Source of the DNA: JAFGLP01 sp050014895
GTDB lineage: Bacteria; Chloroflexota; Dehalococcoidia; GIF9; UBA5629
Direction of reading: 5' to 3'
NCBI GenBank assembly: GCA_050014895.1
Contig: JBEKCL010000064.1
Span: 1-16,102, forward strand
DNA: 16,102 nucleotides
This document shows positions 1-6,765 of the stretch, piece after piece; positions within the stretch are counted from its first letter, which is position 1, and each line of letters opens with the position of its first letter. Position numbers and translations under genes: made by a program. The notes below the pieces were generated by a model, which was not told the DNA's origin, ran no database searches, and saw only the letters and a program-made list of their open reading frames with translations.

Positions 1-1
1 G

Positions 2-220
2 TACTCGGACGGCAGCTTCCGGCCGCAGGGAGACGCCACCGGGGCGGAAGCTTGCGCCATGATCGGGAATTTCCTGAAATTGTACCTGGAAAAAAGACAG
101 TGGCATCAAAAGCTAAGGGGGGTCTGTTTTTACCGCCGGAGCGGGGAAAAGGACCCCCCTTTCTTTGTTCCAGGCTTGCTACCATGGATTTATTTGACTG
201 CAGGTGAAACAACTAGCTAG
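2..220 (+). CDS. C-terminal fragment of an SLH-domain surface protein
   Basis: The frame is open from base 2 to a TAG at 218-220, and the 5' part lies outside the window. The first ~28 residues (starting YSDGSFRP, then GAEACAMIGNFL) match the second half of an S-layer homology repeat, usually Y-DG-F-P followed by T-R-A-E-A-A-M. SLH repeats anchor exported proteins to secondary cell-wall polymer, so the gene probably encodes an S-layer or envelope protein. The last ~43 codons (from about base 90) look non-native: they run straight through a strong terminator hairpin (115-161). Dropping one A from the A6 run at 90-95 gives a stop at 114-116, just before that hairpin. The true C-terminus may therefore be there, with a frameshift or sequencing slip in the A run. 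Confidence 0.6.
   Translation, partial: YSDGSFRPQGDATGAEACAMIGNFLKLYLEKRQWHQKLRGVCFYRRSGEKDPPFFVPGLLPWIYLTAGETTS
115..167 (+). terminator. Rho-independent terminator after the SLH gene
   Basis: Arms AAGGGGGGTC (115-124) and GACCCCCCTT (152-161) pair perfectly over 10 bp. An inner stem around a CGGA loop (CCGC/GCGG plus a T/A stretch) extends the structure, and a T-rich tail TCTTTG follows. It sits exactly where an SLH gene stop would be expected in the alternative frame. Confidence 0.75.
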
Positions 221-746
221 CAGTCGTAATCATGTCGATAAAAAGATGAATTTCCAAAAAATCAAATGGTAATATTTATTAATAATGGTATTGAGAATGA
301 TGCAACAACACAGGCCCAAAAGATTGTTTGTGGGTATTTTTAGCTCTCAACAACACGATAATCCGGAAAGCCCTTTTTATCTGAACGCCAGGAACAATTT
401 TGGTATCCGTTATGCTGAACAAATCCCAGCGGTTGCCATTATGTTTCGGGATTCGACAATTTGCTGCATTTTTCCTACCAGACAAATTGTCTAGATGTTA
501 TTTCCCAAGAGTAATAGGACGTGACCACAAGCCCCCGGATTCACGACTTGCCCATCCACAGCAAGCACGTGTTCCCGCGCCAGCAGTCAGCCAGGATCCG
601 GCCTGCCAGTATGCCATTTTAGTTGACATTTCAATAGCACTTTTCTTATTGACAACCTGTGCTTTGGTACAGGTTTTATAAATTCATGCCTATCCCGATC
701 AGTGTATATCAAATCCGAATAGAAGTTACTGAGAGAGGTGATGTCA
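221..746. other. Gene-free stretch of about 525 bp
   Basis: Short ORFs on both strands here (for example 285-494 plus and 279-485 minus) lack a ribosome-binding site and any recognisable domain, so I do not call them. The stretch holds a small palindrome GACAAATTGTC (481-491) and, at 654-675, the CCTGT-N8-ACAGG palindrome described separately. TTGACA occurs at 623-628 and again at 649-654, but no matching -10 is convincing. Confidence 0.4.
654..675 (+). promoter_or_regulatory. Palindrome AACCTGT-N8-ACAGGTT (possible operator or weak terminator)
   Basis: AACCTGT (654-660) and ACAGGTT (669-675) form a perfect 7-bp inverted repeat. The core CCTGT-N8-ACAGG has the same sequence and spacing as the palindromes in the two quorum-sensing-type promoters (4341-4358 and 10413-10430). 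It overlaps a TTGACA at 649-654. The companion box 29 bp downstream and the TATAAT seen in those promoters are missing. As RNA it would make a 7-bp hairpin followed by TTATAA, so weak termination is a rival reading. Confidence 0.35.
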
Positions 747-1193
747 ATGCTACGCGTTTCCTGGGAGTCTACAGGCGATCCAGTGCTTGACCGCCTGGGG
801 CGGCAGTTTGTGGAAAGGGTGGCCTGCTATGCGAGGGGTGGATCTTATGAGCATCGTATGGAATGGTATCGCAAATACACGAGGTTCTTGCGTTTCCTGG
901 CGGAGCGTTTCGGACCGGAGGATATACGCAATATCCAGCCCCGCCATGTGGCGGCGTTTGCCAGACACTGCCGTGAGTTGGGCCTGAGCGGGCAGACCAT
1001 ACTCCGCTATTTCTCGATCATCCGCTGGTGGAATAGTCGAATTCCCTGGCACAAGTACGAACTGCCCGAAAACAAGACGCTCTTTGAATTGGAGGCGAGG
1101 CTCGATGACAAAAAATACTGCGAGGAAATCAAAAACAGATGCCGGCGGAAAGGGTCACGAAGGGGCATACAAAAACCTGTCGGCCCAGTTTGA
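747..1193 (+). CDS. Integrase N-terminal (core-binding) domain protein
   Basis: The 148-aa product looks like a stand-alone core-binding domain (Phage_int_SAM type) of tyrosine recombinases. Residues ~35-105 show the all-helical pattern of these domains, with YRKYTRFLRFLAERFG, a PRHVAAFARHC helix and a SGQTILRYFSIIRWW helix. There is no catalytic domain: no R, HxxR or Tyr motifs. I chose ATG 747 because AGAGAGG (732-738) lies 8 nt upstream; GTG 738 and ATG 741 are too close to it. The last 30 codons overlap the next gene in another frame and are basic and low in information. It may help the adjacent recombinase bind its site, or be a decayed integrase whose catalytic half was lost. The context is clearly recombination. 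Confidence 0.6.
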   Translation: MLRVSWESTGDPVLDRLGRQFVERVACYARGGSYEHRMEWYRKYTRFLRFLAERFGPEDIRNIQPRHVAAFARHCRELGLSGQTILRYFSIIRWWNSRIPWHKYELPENKTLFELEARLDDKKYCEEIKNRCRRKGSRRGIQKPVGPV

Positions 1194-2049
1194 GAAAGCC
1201 TGGCATGAAGCAGTAAGAACAACAACCGGGGGAATGTCCAAGCAGTCGCATTTCAGATACCGGGACAGCATGACCGGGTTTCTTCATTTCTGCGTTGATA
1301 AATTTCACCTGGAGAAGCTGGCGAACGTCGGGTCAAAGCACCTGCGGGCTTACGTGGATTACCGTCGTCAGGCGGGGATATCCGAGAAGACGTTAAAGAA
1401 CGACCTGGCGGCGATCCGGTTTTTTCACCAGTTTACCGGGTCACGCAATGTGCTTCCTGATAACCGGGAACTGGGCATGGAGAAGACACCCCAAGGCGGT
1501 AAGGACAGGGCATGGACGGAGGAAGAGCGCCAATTGATGATGGAAAAGGCCATCAGACTTGGCCGTCAGGACGTGGTCGATGCCATGGAGTTGGCTCACC
1601 TGGCCGGGCTGCGTATTCACGAATGCGCCAGGCTCACCGTTGAACATATTCAAGACGCCCTGAAAGAGGGGGATGTGACCATCAAAGGCAAGGGTGGCCG
1701 GGTGCGCCTGGTACCGGTAAGCCCGGAATTACGGGTGGAGCTTGAGCGGATCCTGGATGAGCGCGGAGGCACCCGTGAGCGTAAGATATTCGTGGAGCCG
1801 GGACAGAAAACCCACCAGGTGATCAGAGGCATCCAGAGATTCATCCGGGATCACCGGCAGGAATTTACTGAAAGACAGATCACTGAACATGGGCTGCGCC
1901 ACGCATACGCCAGAGAGGAGTTTGAGCGGAGCGTCGGCGGCTCCAAGAACAGGTGGCGGATAAAAGAGGCTAAGATGCATGTGGCAGAGAACCTGGGGCA
2001 CGGCAGGCCGGAGGTAACGGACATTTACCTGCATGGCGGCCAGCAATAG
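1105..2049 (+). CDS. Tyrosine recombinase / integrase
   Basis: The 314-aa product has both integrase domains: an N-terminal helical DNA-binding region (~15-120) and a C-terminal catalytic region (~130-310). Catalytic residues are visible as R170 (AGLRIHE), a Lys in the beta-hairpin GKGGRVRLVPV, H262-R265 (HGLRHAYA), H299 (LGHGR) and the nucleophile Y308 (DIYLH). The set is complete, so the enzyme could be active. The mix of motifs resembles the Integrase_1 branch better than XerC/D, but I hold that loosely. ATG 1105 is supported by GGAGG at 1091-1095, 9 nt upstream and inside the previous ORF, which it overlaps by 89 bp. The overlap suggests coupled expression of the two proteins. Confidence 0.85.
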   Translation: MTKNTARKSKTDAGGKGHEGAYKNLSAQFEKAWHEAVRTTTGGMSKQSHFRYRDSMTGFLHFCVDKFHLEKLANVGSKHLRAYVDYRRQAGISEKTLKNDLAAIRFFHQFTGSRNVLPDNRELGMEKTPQGGKDRAWTEEERQLMMEKAIRLGRQDVVDAMELAHLAGLRIHECARLTVEHIQDALKEGDVTIKGKGGRVRLVPVSPELRVELERILDERGGTRERKIFVEPGQKTHQVIRGIQRFIRDHRQEFTERQITEHGLRHAYAREEFERSVGGSKNRWRIKEAKMHVAENLGHGRPEVTDIYLHGGQQ

Positions 2050-2200
2050 CACATGTCCCGTTCAATAGGACTTTGTTCCTCATTTGTTACAAGACTATTG
2101 AAGATCCATCCGCTTCATGATACTTTTAGATTGTTCCATGACGCATGTGGCTTGCTTACATGTGGTATGGAATGTTTGAAGAAATCCGTCCTTGCGCGGT

Positions 2201-2256
2201 CCCGAGGTCCTTGCACCTCGGGTATGTGGGTCAAAGGGATCTTTGTGCCCATTTTT
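2201..2256 (+). terminator. Tandem hairpins and probable terminator after the recombinase pair
   Basis: The first hairpin is CCCGAGGT (2201-2208) with ACCTCGGG (2215-2222), 8 bp and no T tail. The second pairs GGG-CAAAG (2228-2236) with CTTTG-CCC (2241-2250, one bulge) and is followed by ATTTTTAGG, which fits a Rho-independent terminator for the 747-2049 unit. Confidence 0.5.
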
Positions 2257-2350
2257 AGGTTTTGATCCCAATGCGTTAGCTACGATTAGCGTGAGCGTTA
2301 ACATTGAAATGCTGAGCCACATTCCTCTCTTCATAATGCAAGGATTTTAG

Positions 2351-2377
2351 AAAGCTGGGGCGAACCCGGCTTTTTCT
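2351..2377 (+). terminator. Rho-independent terminator
   Basis: AAAGCTGGG (2351-2359), loop GCGAA and CCCGGCTTT (2365-2373) form a 9-bp stem with one G-T pair, followed by TTCTATT. It separates the upstream intergenic DNA from the excisionase/integrase unit. Confidence 0.6.
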
Positions 2378-2518
2378 ATTCTCGGCATCATAAAGCAGCG
2401 GAAACACCCATCCCCCTGCAAGGGATCGGGCTGCAATCTTTAGGTTTTCGAAGGCATCTTATAGCGGCTTAGCCTTGCTGGCAGGCCGTTTTATTTTTCT
2501 ACCCAGGAGATGATTGAC

Positions 2519-2689
2519 GTGACCCAGCTTTACACAGCCACCGAAGTGGCGAAAATACTACGTGTCAAAAAGAATTACGTCTATGAACTGGTCTACTCCA
2601 AGCAACTGGATGCTATCCGGCTCTCCGAACGCCGATTCCGCTTCACCCAAGCCGCAATAGACAAATACATCAAAGAACACCGCAATTAA
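2519..2689 (+). CDS. Excisionase-like HTH (MerR/HTH_17) protein
   Basis: The 56-aa protein reads MTQLYTATEVAKILRVKK and then an Asn-Tyr-Val-Tyr-Glu-Leu turn. This is the standard start of HTH_17 excisionase-type DNA-binding domains: Y-T-EVA--L-V-----Y-L---L-A-R-----RF--, then a C-terminal helix (AAIDKYIKEH). Such proteins usually bind att sites and steer the partner integrase toward excision. The GTG start at 2519 is chosen because AGGAG (2505-2509) lies 9 nt upstream; the in-frame ATG at 2510 touches that site directly. The integrase begins about 70 bp downstream on the same strand, so the two probably form a xis-int pair. Confidence 0.75.
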   Translation: MTQLYTATEVAKILRVKKNYVYELVYSKQLDAIRLSERRFRFTQAAIDKYIKEHRN

Positions 2690-2761
2690 AGGATTGTCTT
2701 GGTCTGGTAGCGAATGCTGAACCTGTCACCCGGTGCAAATCGGGAGGAGATCTTTGACAAT

Positions 2762-3883
2762 ATGATAAAGACACGAGGAAAGCGCAAGGGCAAGGATGCG
2801 TCCCATCTGATCGAGATCTACCTGGGCCGGAACCCCGACGGAAGCCGGAACTATTATCGGGAAACCTTCCACGGTACCGATCGGCAGGCCGAACTGCGGG
2901 AAGCTGAACTCAAAACGAAGTTTTGCAATCCCAGCGGACCATTAAAGGGCGCCATGTACCTGAGCAACTTCATGGACCACTGGCTGGATCGCCTGAAGGG
3001 CGAGATCGAGGACAATTCCCACCAAAATTACGTGAACCACGTCAAGAGGTTGAAACCGTTTGTCGGAGACATCGCTCTCTATGCCATCACCACTACTGAG
3101 CTGCAGACGAAGCTGAAGAATCAATTCAACAGCCTGAAGCATAAGACGGTGAAAAACATCTACTCTACCCTGAGAGCTATGCTGAGAGCAGCGGTGGCCG
3201 AGGACCGCATTCCGCGAGACCCGACCGTCGGCCTGAAGACCCCGAGAAGAGCAGGCATCCCCCAGGAAGAGCCTTATGCCCTGAACAAAGAGGAACTGTT
3301 CCGGCTGCTGGACGTGCTGCCAAACTACAAACATCAGGCAATCCTGCGCCTGATCGCCGTGACCGGACTGCGGATCTCCGAAGCAGAGGGTTTAACCTGG
3401 CGCAATGTCGATTTTACCCATAATGAGGTTACTATCCGGCAGGCTGCCGATATCAAAAAGAGAGAATTGAAGCCCAAAACAAAATCCCCCGCCGGCCAAC
3501 GGACGATCAGGCTGGATGACGAGACCATCGCTCTCTTGAAGCAGCACAAAAAGGATCAAGCAGTCAAATCCTTCCTGGTCTTCCAGGAAAACGGACGGAT
3601 CCTCAAATACTCCTCTGTGGCCAAAGCCCTCGACAGGGCATTAGCGAAAGCTGGGCTGGCCCACATTTCACCCCATGATCTCCGGCATTCAGTAGCTTCT
3701 ATCCTGCTTGACGCCGGAGAAAGTCTGAGTCTGGTAGCTGCGTTGCTGGGACATGCCAATGTCGGAGTCACGGCGGCGATTTACAGCCACAAACTGCGCA
3801 AAGGGGAAAGCATCATCAGAGCTATCACCAACGACAACCATGAGGCGGACAAATCGGCGGACAAGCAGCGTGAAACCCGCTGA
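2762..3883 (+). CDS. Phage/ICE-type tyrosine integrase
   Basis: The 373-aa product has the three-part layout of Tn916/phage-like integrases: a short N-terminal arm-binding region (IEIYLGRNPDGSRNYYRETF), a core-binding SAM-like domain (~65-150) and a catalytic domain (~170-360). All catalytic motifs are present: R204 (TGLRISEAEGLTW), H305-R308 (HDLRHSVA), H331 (LLGHANVG) and Y341 (IYSH). I prefer ATG 2762, after the GGGAGGAG at 2742-2749 with a somewhat long spacer of ~12 nt; ATG 2714 has no close ribosome-binding site and would add 16 poorly conserved-looking residues. The gene ends at a large hairpin, and a tRNA 3' fragment follows within 26 bp. This is the usual position of an integrase at the edge of its integrated element. 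Confidence 0.9.
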   Translation: MIKTRGKRKGKDASHLIEIYLGRNPDGSRNYYRETFHGTDRQAELREAELKTKFCNPSGPLKGAMYLSNFMDHWLDRLKGEIEDNSHQNYVNHVKRLKPFVGDIALYAITTTELQTKLKNQFNSLKHKTVKNIYSTLRAMLRAAVAEDRIPRDPTVGLKTPRRAGIPQEEPYALNKEELFRLLDVLPNYKHQAILRLIAVTGLRISEAEGLTWRNVDFTHNEVTIRQAADIKKRELKPKTKSPAGQRTIRLDDETIALLKQHKKDQAVKSFLVFQENGRILKYSSVAKALDRALAKAGLAHISPHDLRHSVASILLDAGESLSLVAALLGHANVGVTAAIYSHKLRKGESIIRAITNDNHEADKSADKQRETR

Positions 3884-3902
3884 CATCAAGGGATGTAGCG
3901 GG
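3876..3902 (+). repeat. Strong hairpin spanning the integrase stop codon
   Basis: CCCGCT-(G)-ACATC (3876-3887) pairs with GATGT-AGCGGG (3892-3902): 11 bp with a single bulged G and loop AAGG. The TGA stop (3881-3883) lies in the stem. There is no T tract, so it is not a classical terminator. It may limit read-out from integrase into the attachment site or serve as an arm structure. Confidence 0.5.
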
Positions 3903-3908
3903 GCGCCA

Positions 3909-3936
3909 AGAGGTTCAAATCCTTTCACCCCGACCA
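3909..3936 (+). other. 3' tRNA fragment, probable attachment site (att)
   Basis: The piece folds as a tRNA 3' end. T-stem AGAGG (3909-3913) and CCTTT (3921-3925) enclose a 7-nt loop TTCAAAT, followed by a 7-nt acceptor strand CACCCCG (3926-3932) and ACCA (3933-3936). The acceptor and T-arm resemble bacterial tRNA-Pro, whose 5' end would be CGGGGTG; the isotype is an inference. The upstream half is integrase coding sequence, so this is not a whole tRNA. Integrases often target tRNA 3' ends and leave such a copy at the far end. By orientation the element lies to the left of this point, and the intact tRNA would be beyond its left edge. Confidence 0.6.
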
Positions 3937-4104
3937 TTTTATTTTCGTGAAGGCATGGAGAGTAAGAGCACAGAGATCGATACGAACACATGTACAGAAG
4001 GGCTAGCACCCATAAGGTTCCCTAAGAACCCAGTAAAATCCGGTAGTTCAGGGATCGAAAATTTCAAGAGTCCAACGAGAGTCCAATAACTTTGAAAACA
4101 TCTT

Positions 4105-4130
4105 GCAGGCTGTGGAGCCTGCTGTTTTTA
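4105..4130 (+). terminator. Rho-independent terminator
   Basis: GCAGGCT (4105-4111), loop GTGG and AGCCTGC (4116-4122) make a perfect 7-bp stem followed by TGTTTTTA. Confidence 0.85.
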
Positions 4131-4138
4131 TATACAAC

Positions 4139-4168
4139 AAGACTTCCAGATTATGGGGAAGTCTTTTT
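4139..4168 (+). terminator. Second Rho-independent terminator in tandem
   Basis: AAGACTTCC (4139-4147) pairs perfectly with GGAAGTCTT (4157-4165), 9 bp, followed by TTT. Together with the preceding terminator it insulates the integrase region from the promoter at 4331. Confidence 0.8.
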
Positions 4169-4330
4169 ACTGAGCATTGATATGTGTTCAGGTTTGAAGA
4201 AAACATGCCAATTGGCTGCGATGCCGGCTAATGTCAACTACCGGAGACAGTTCTGACAGAAAAGGCTGCATATAGTAAAGATGAGGGTCTGATCACATCT
4301 GAAGGCGTAATCAGACTCGGCGATTACGTG

Positions 4331-4427
4331 CATATGTTCTCCTGTTAAAAATAACAGGTATCGCAAAAAACTAGCATTTCTAACAGGTGTTAAATTCTAT
4401 CTTTGCTATTATAATTTTCATTGGCTG
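4331..4427 (+). promoter_or_regulatory. Quorum-sensing-type promoter P1 (twin of 10403-10499)
   Basis: This 97-bp block aligns without gaps to 10403-10499, with 82 of 97 positions identical by my count. Elements in order are the palindrome CCTGT-TAAAAATA-ACAGG (4341-4358), a second box AGCATTTCTAACAGGT (4373-4388), and a perfect -10 TATAAT (4410-4415). ACAGG to ACAGG is 29 bp, and ACAGG to TATAAT is 27 bp. The -35 position (4387-4392, GTGTTA) is far from TTGACA and is overlapped by the second box, the pattern of an activator-dependent promoter. The ComA-like response regulator encoded at 6103-6765 is the obvious candidate activator. Direct evidence is only the sequence pattern. Confidence 0.75.
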
Positions 4428-4576
4428 GTAAATAAGTGAAAGGGGTGGTTGATTAGAAACAGGTCGATCAGAAAAAAAGTACGTTTTATTACGGCAGGAG
4501 GAATGACAGCGAAGTCGGCAACCGTCATTTGCAAACAGCGTATCGCACTTTACAAAAAATAAAGGAGGTCGATAAA

Positions 4577-5113
4577 ATGAAAAAGTTATTTTTATTAATT
4601 ACAGCTTTGTTGCTGTCAGTGTTTTTGTTTTGCAGTCCCTCGTTTGCAAGTTCTCCTGCAATAAACGCCCCCAGCAATGGTATAGGTTTGCATATTGTTT
4701 CCACGGGTCATTCTGCTTTAGGTAACTATGTGGTCTTTGCGCCAGCTACAGGTGGTTCATATGCCACCGGTGCCTCTAATCCTAGCGACATAGCAATATA
4801 TTATCCAAATGTATGGTCAAGTGTTGGTACTTGGGATCTCACCAATGTAGGTATTTTAGCTGGCCATACAGTTGCTGGTGTTGCAGTTACATGGCACACT
4901 TTTCCAACTTATGGTTTCAGCGGTTTTAATCTTGCATTGTTTGATGGAAGTGGAAATGGTTATTACTTGCCTTTTAGCGGCGTTGAGTATAACGATTTTG
5001 TAGGTGAGTCATGTCAGCAAAAATGGACTACCCAGTTTTGGGTATCTTCCTGGAATCAACCGGGTTATCCGCTATATGTTTACCCCACTCAGTTAACAAT
5101 TTGGTATAATTAA
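4577..5113 (+). CDS. Small secreted protein of unknown function
   Basis: The 178-aa product starts with a clear Sec signal peptide (MKKLFLLITALLLSVFLF, then CSPSFA) and a likely cut after ...SFA. The mature part (~154 aa) is rich in Gly, Ser, Thr, Tyr and Trp, has only one Cys (in ESCQQKW) and very few charged residues. This suggests a beta-rich extracellular protein. I recognise no family. ATG 4577 is chosen over the upstream in-frame ATG at 4529 because AAAGGAGG (4561-4568) lies 8 nt before it and the signal peptide then starts at residue 1. The leader from the predicted start near 4422 is ~155 nt long and includes a small hairpin (AATGAC/GTCATT). It is the first gene under promoter P1 and probably an output of the pheromone system. 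Confidence 0.8.
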   Translation: MKKLFLLITALLLSVFLFCSPSFASSPAINAPSNGIGLHIVSTGHSALGNYVVFAPATGGSYATGASNPSDIAIYYPNVWSSVGTWDLTNVGILAGHTVAGVAVTWHTFPTYGFSGFNLALFDGSGNGYYLPFSGVEYNDFVGESCQQKWTTQFWVSSWNQPGYPLYVYPTQLTIWYN

Positions 5114-5158
5114 CGCGAAAATGGTTTTCTGGACAAGTTACGCATGTCACTACGCGTG

Positions 5159-5207
5159 TACCAGTCGGTCGATTTCGGCGACGTGACCCGAAAAAGACCG
5201 ACTGGTA
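5159..5207 (+). repeat. Long two-part hairpin between two genes
   Basis: TACCAGTCGGTC (5159-5170) pairs perfectly with GACCGACTGGTA (5196-5207). Inside it TTTCGG (5173-5178) pairs with CCGAAA (5188-5193). The result is an 18-bp stem with 2-nt internal loops and a 9-nt apical loop. No T tract follows, so it may be a processing or stability element in a 4577-5847 transcript rather than a full terminator. Confidence 0.6.
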
Positions 5208-5325
5208 TAAACATACCATAGGGCTACAAACCGTGTAATAAAAATTATATCGGTAGCAAAAGGGATCCATAAAGTCTATGTCGAATTTTATCCTTATCTG
5301 CACAATACTGGGAGGTGGAAGCAAG

Positions 5326-5847
5326 TTGGTCATAGGAAAAGTTTCCTCAACGGGAGCACCTGGCATTACATTAAATCAGCAGTCAAAGCCTGCTTCGGGT
5401 AGTAGCTTCAATCAATCAGTCACTCTCTCTGCGAACACACCAGTTGACCTGGGCACGTTTGCCGGTAAACCCTTAGAAATGCAAATTTTTAACGGCGGAG
5501 GTTACGAATGGTCCGGGGCGATTCGAATTCAGGAACCGGCGTCAGGGTCACAGGTAACCCCTGAACAGGCAGCAGCCGCCTATGCAGCCCAATCATATAC
5601 TGAAGCGGAATATTCCCAGGGTCAAAATGTTACTTCCGTAGTCGAGTTATTGTATCTGATGAATAAAGGAACGCTTTCGACAGACCAGGTCAATTCTCTC
5701 ATGAATCAGCAGTACAACATCACTCCAAGCGAAGTGACTGATGCGCTTACACGTCTGGGTATCAATCCAAACGAGCCTTTTACAGTAAACGGCCAGAAGT
5801 ACAGTTACAATACTCAAAATAACAATTTTGAGAAAGTAGTAGATTGA
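5326..5847 (+). CDS. Hypothetical protein, Gly/Ser/Thr/Gln-rich
   Basis: The predicted 173-aa protein has no signal peptide and no transmembrane segment. I prefer TTG 5326 because GGGAGGTGG (5310-5318) ends 7 nt before it; the earlier ATG 5278 has no ribosome-binding site and adds an unlikely Cys-containing stretch. The N-terminal ~75 residues look beta-rich (APGITLNQQS, VTLSANTPVDLGTF, LEMQIFNGGGYEW). The C-terminal half is helical and Gln/Asn-rich (TPEQAAAAYAAQSYTEAEY, VNSLMNQQYNITPSEVTDAL). I do not recognise a family. It lies ~210 bp after the secreted-protein gene on the same strand with only a T-less hairpin between them, so co-transcription from P1 is plausible. A terminator follows at 5963. 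Confidence 0.65.
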   Translation: MVIGKVSSTGAPGITLNQQSKPASGSSFNQSVTLSANTPVDLGTFAGKPLEMQIFNGGGYEWSGAIRIQEPASGSQVTPEQAAAAYAAQSYTEAEYSQGQNVTSVVELLYLMNKGTLSTDQVNSLMNQQYNITPSEVTDALTRLGINPNEPFTVNGQKYSYNTQNNNFEKVVD

Positions 5848-5962
5848 GCGATTTTTAAGTACGTTGCACGCGTTCATCCTAGTTGAATAGGGATAGATCG
5901 ATACCCCACTTTTCAGAGCAAGTGTAGCTGGGTCAAAGCTTCTATTTGCCTTGGTGCAAACA

Positions 5963-5988
5963 GTTACCCCTTTCGGGGTAACTTCTCT
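5963..5988 (+). terminator. Terminator between convergent genes
   Basis: GTTACCCC (5963-5970), loop TTTC and GGGGTAAC (5975-5982) form a perfect 8-bp stem followed by TTCTCT. It lies between gene 5326-5847 (plus) and the comA-like gene (minus) and may serve both. A 12-bp perfect palindrome GTTATCGATAAC occurs at 6033-6044, nearer the comA-like gene. Confidence 0.6.
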
Positions 5989-6102
5989 CAGTACTGTATC
6001 ATCTTAGGGCAAGGCTAGTGAATTATCCTTGGGTTATCGATAACTGAAATGCTAAACCGCATATCCACCCACGGGTATTGCAAGGCAGTAGTGAGGGAAA
6101 GT

Positions 6103-6765
6103 TTAGCCAAGCTTATCCGTCAGTAGCCCGAGAGCTTTGCTCCGTATGAGAGCTTCAATCCGTGATCGCACGCCCAGCTTGGCAAACATATTGGTGATAT
6201 GAAACTGAACTGTTCTCTCGCTCATATGTAGAGCAGCAGCGATTTCTTGATTGCGCATGCCCTTGGCAATCAGCTTGAGAATGTCAGCCTCCCTTGCCGT
6301 CAGAATATTGGCGCCGTTTCTCTTTTTCCTTCCCGGGTGGTGATTACCGTTGATCACGTTGTAGAAGCTGCGGCTCAATGAAGAGTCCAGGTAGATTCCA
6401 CCGCCACCCACCACATGCAGGGCAGTGATCATTTCATCGAAAGAGGATGTTTTGAGAATAAATCCGCTGGCGCCTCTATCAAGGCAAGGTTTAATGTATT
6501 CTTCCAGTTCGTAGCCGGTAAAAATGATAATTTTCAAATCAGGTTTGATTTCCAATATCTGCTCAATCAGATTCATGCCTGATATATCGGGCAGGTTGAG
6601 GTCCAAGATAATAAGGCTCAATTCCAGTTGACGTACCTTTTTCAAACATTCCTTCCCGGTGAGCGCTGTGCCTGCTACTTCGATATCATGTACTTCGGCC
6701 AGCTTTTTGACGGTTCCCTCCAGCACCACCGGGTGATCATCTACAATCAGCACCGCCATTCTCAT
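6103..6765 (-). CDS. comA: ComA-like response regulator (NarL/LuxR family)
   Basis: The 220-aa protein has a receiver domain (1-~120) with the acidic pocket D9-D10, phospho-acceptor D55 (LIILDLNLPD), T83 and K105. A linker follows, then a LuxR-type helix-turn-helix (~153-215: LTAREADILKLIAKG, MRNQEIAAALHMSERTVQFHI). This is the full NarL/ComA layout and length. It should be phosphorylated by the kinase encoded just upstream and then bind DNA. Start ATG 6765 follows a GGAAGGGG about 9 nt away; ATG 6759 is also possible. The start overlaps the kinase gene end by 29 bp, so translation is probably coupled. The symbol rests on the four-gene locus, not on overall similarity. The repeated RACAGGT boxes at three promoters are its candidate binding sites. 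Confidence 0.85.
   Translation of the reverse strand: MRMAVLIVDDHPVVLEGTVKKLAEVHDIEVAGTALTGKECLKKVRQLELSLIILDLNLPDISGMNLIEQILEIKPDLKIIIFTGYELEEYIKPCLDRGASGFILKTSSFDEMITALHVVGGGGIYLDSSLSRSFYNVINGNHHPGRKKRNGANILTAREADILKLIAKGMRNQEIAAALHMSERTVQFHITNMFAKLGVRSRIEALIRSKALGLLTDKLG

Larger units (their letters stand above)
2050..2518. other. Gene-free stretch of about 470 bp with a possible minus-strand peptide ORF
   Basis: No plus-strand gene is supported here. On the minus strand an ORF (2334-2095, 79 codons) begins with a signal-like segment (MKRGMWLSISMLTLTLIVA), but the rest looks random and there is no good ribosome-binding site before its first ATG. The stretch also holds the tandem hairpins at 2201-2250 and a terminator at 2351-2377. 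Confidence 0.35.

Noticed and set aside
285..681. Short plus-strand ORFs near 285-681
   Set aside because: No ribosome-binding sites, overlapping ORFs on the opposite strand, and no domain-like sequence.
2095..2334. Secreted signalling peptide on the minus strand
   Set aside because: The signal-like N-terminus is not backed by a ribosome-binding site or a sensible mature part, and two hairpins on the other strand run through it.
3876..3936. Complete tRNA gene
   Set aside because: Only the T-arm, acceptor 3' strand and CCA fit; the sequence upstream is integrase coding DNA with no D-arm or anticodon arm.
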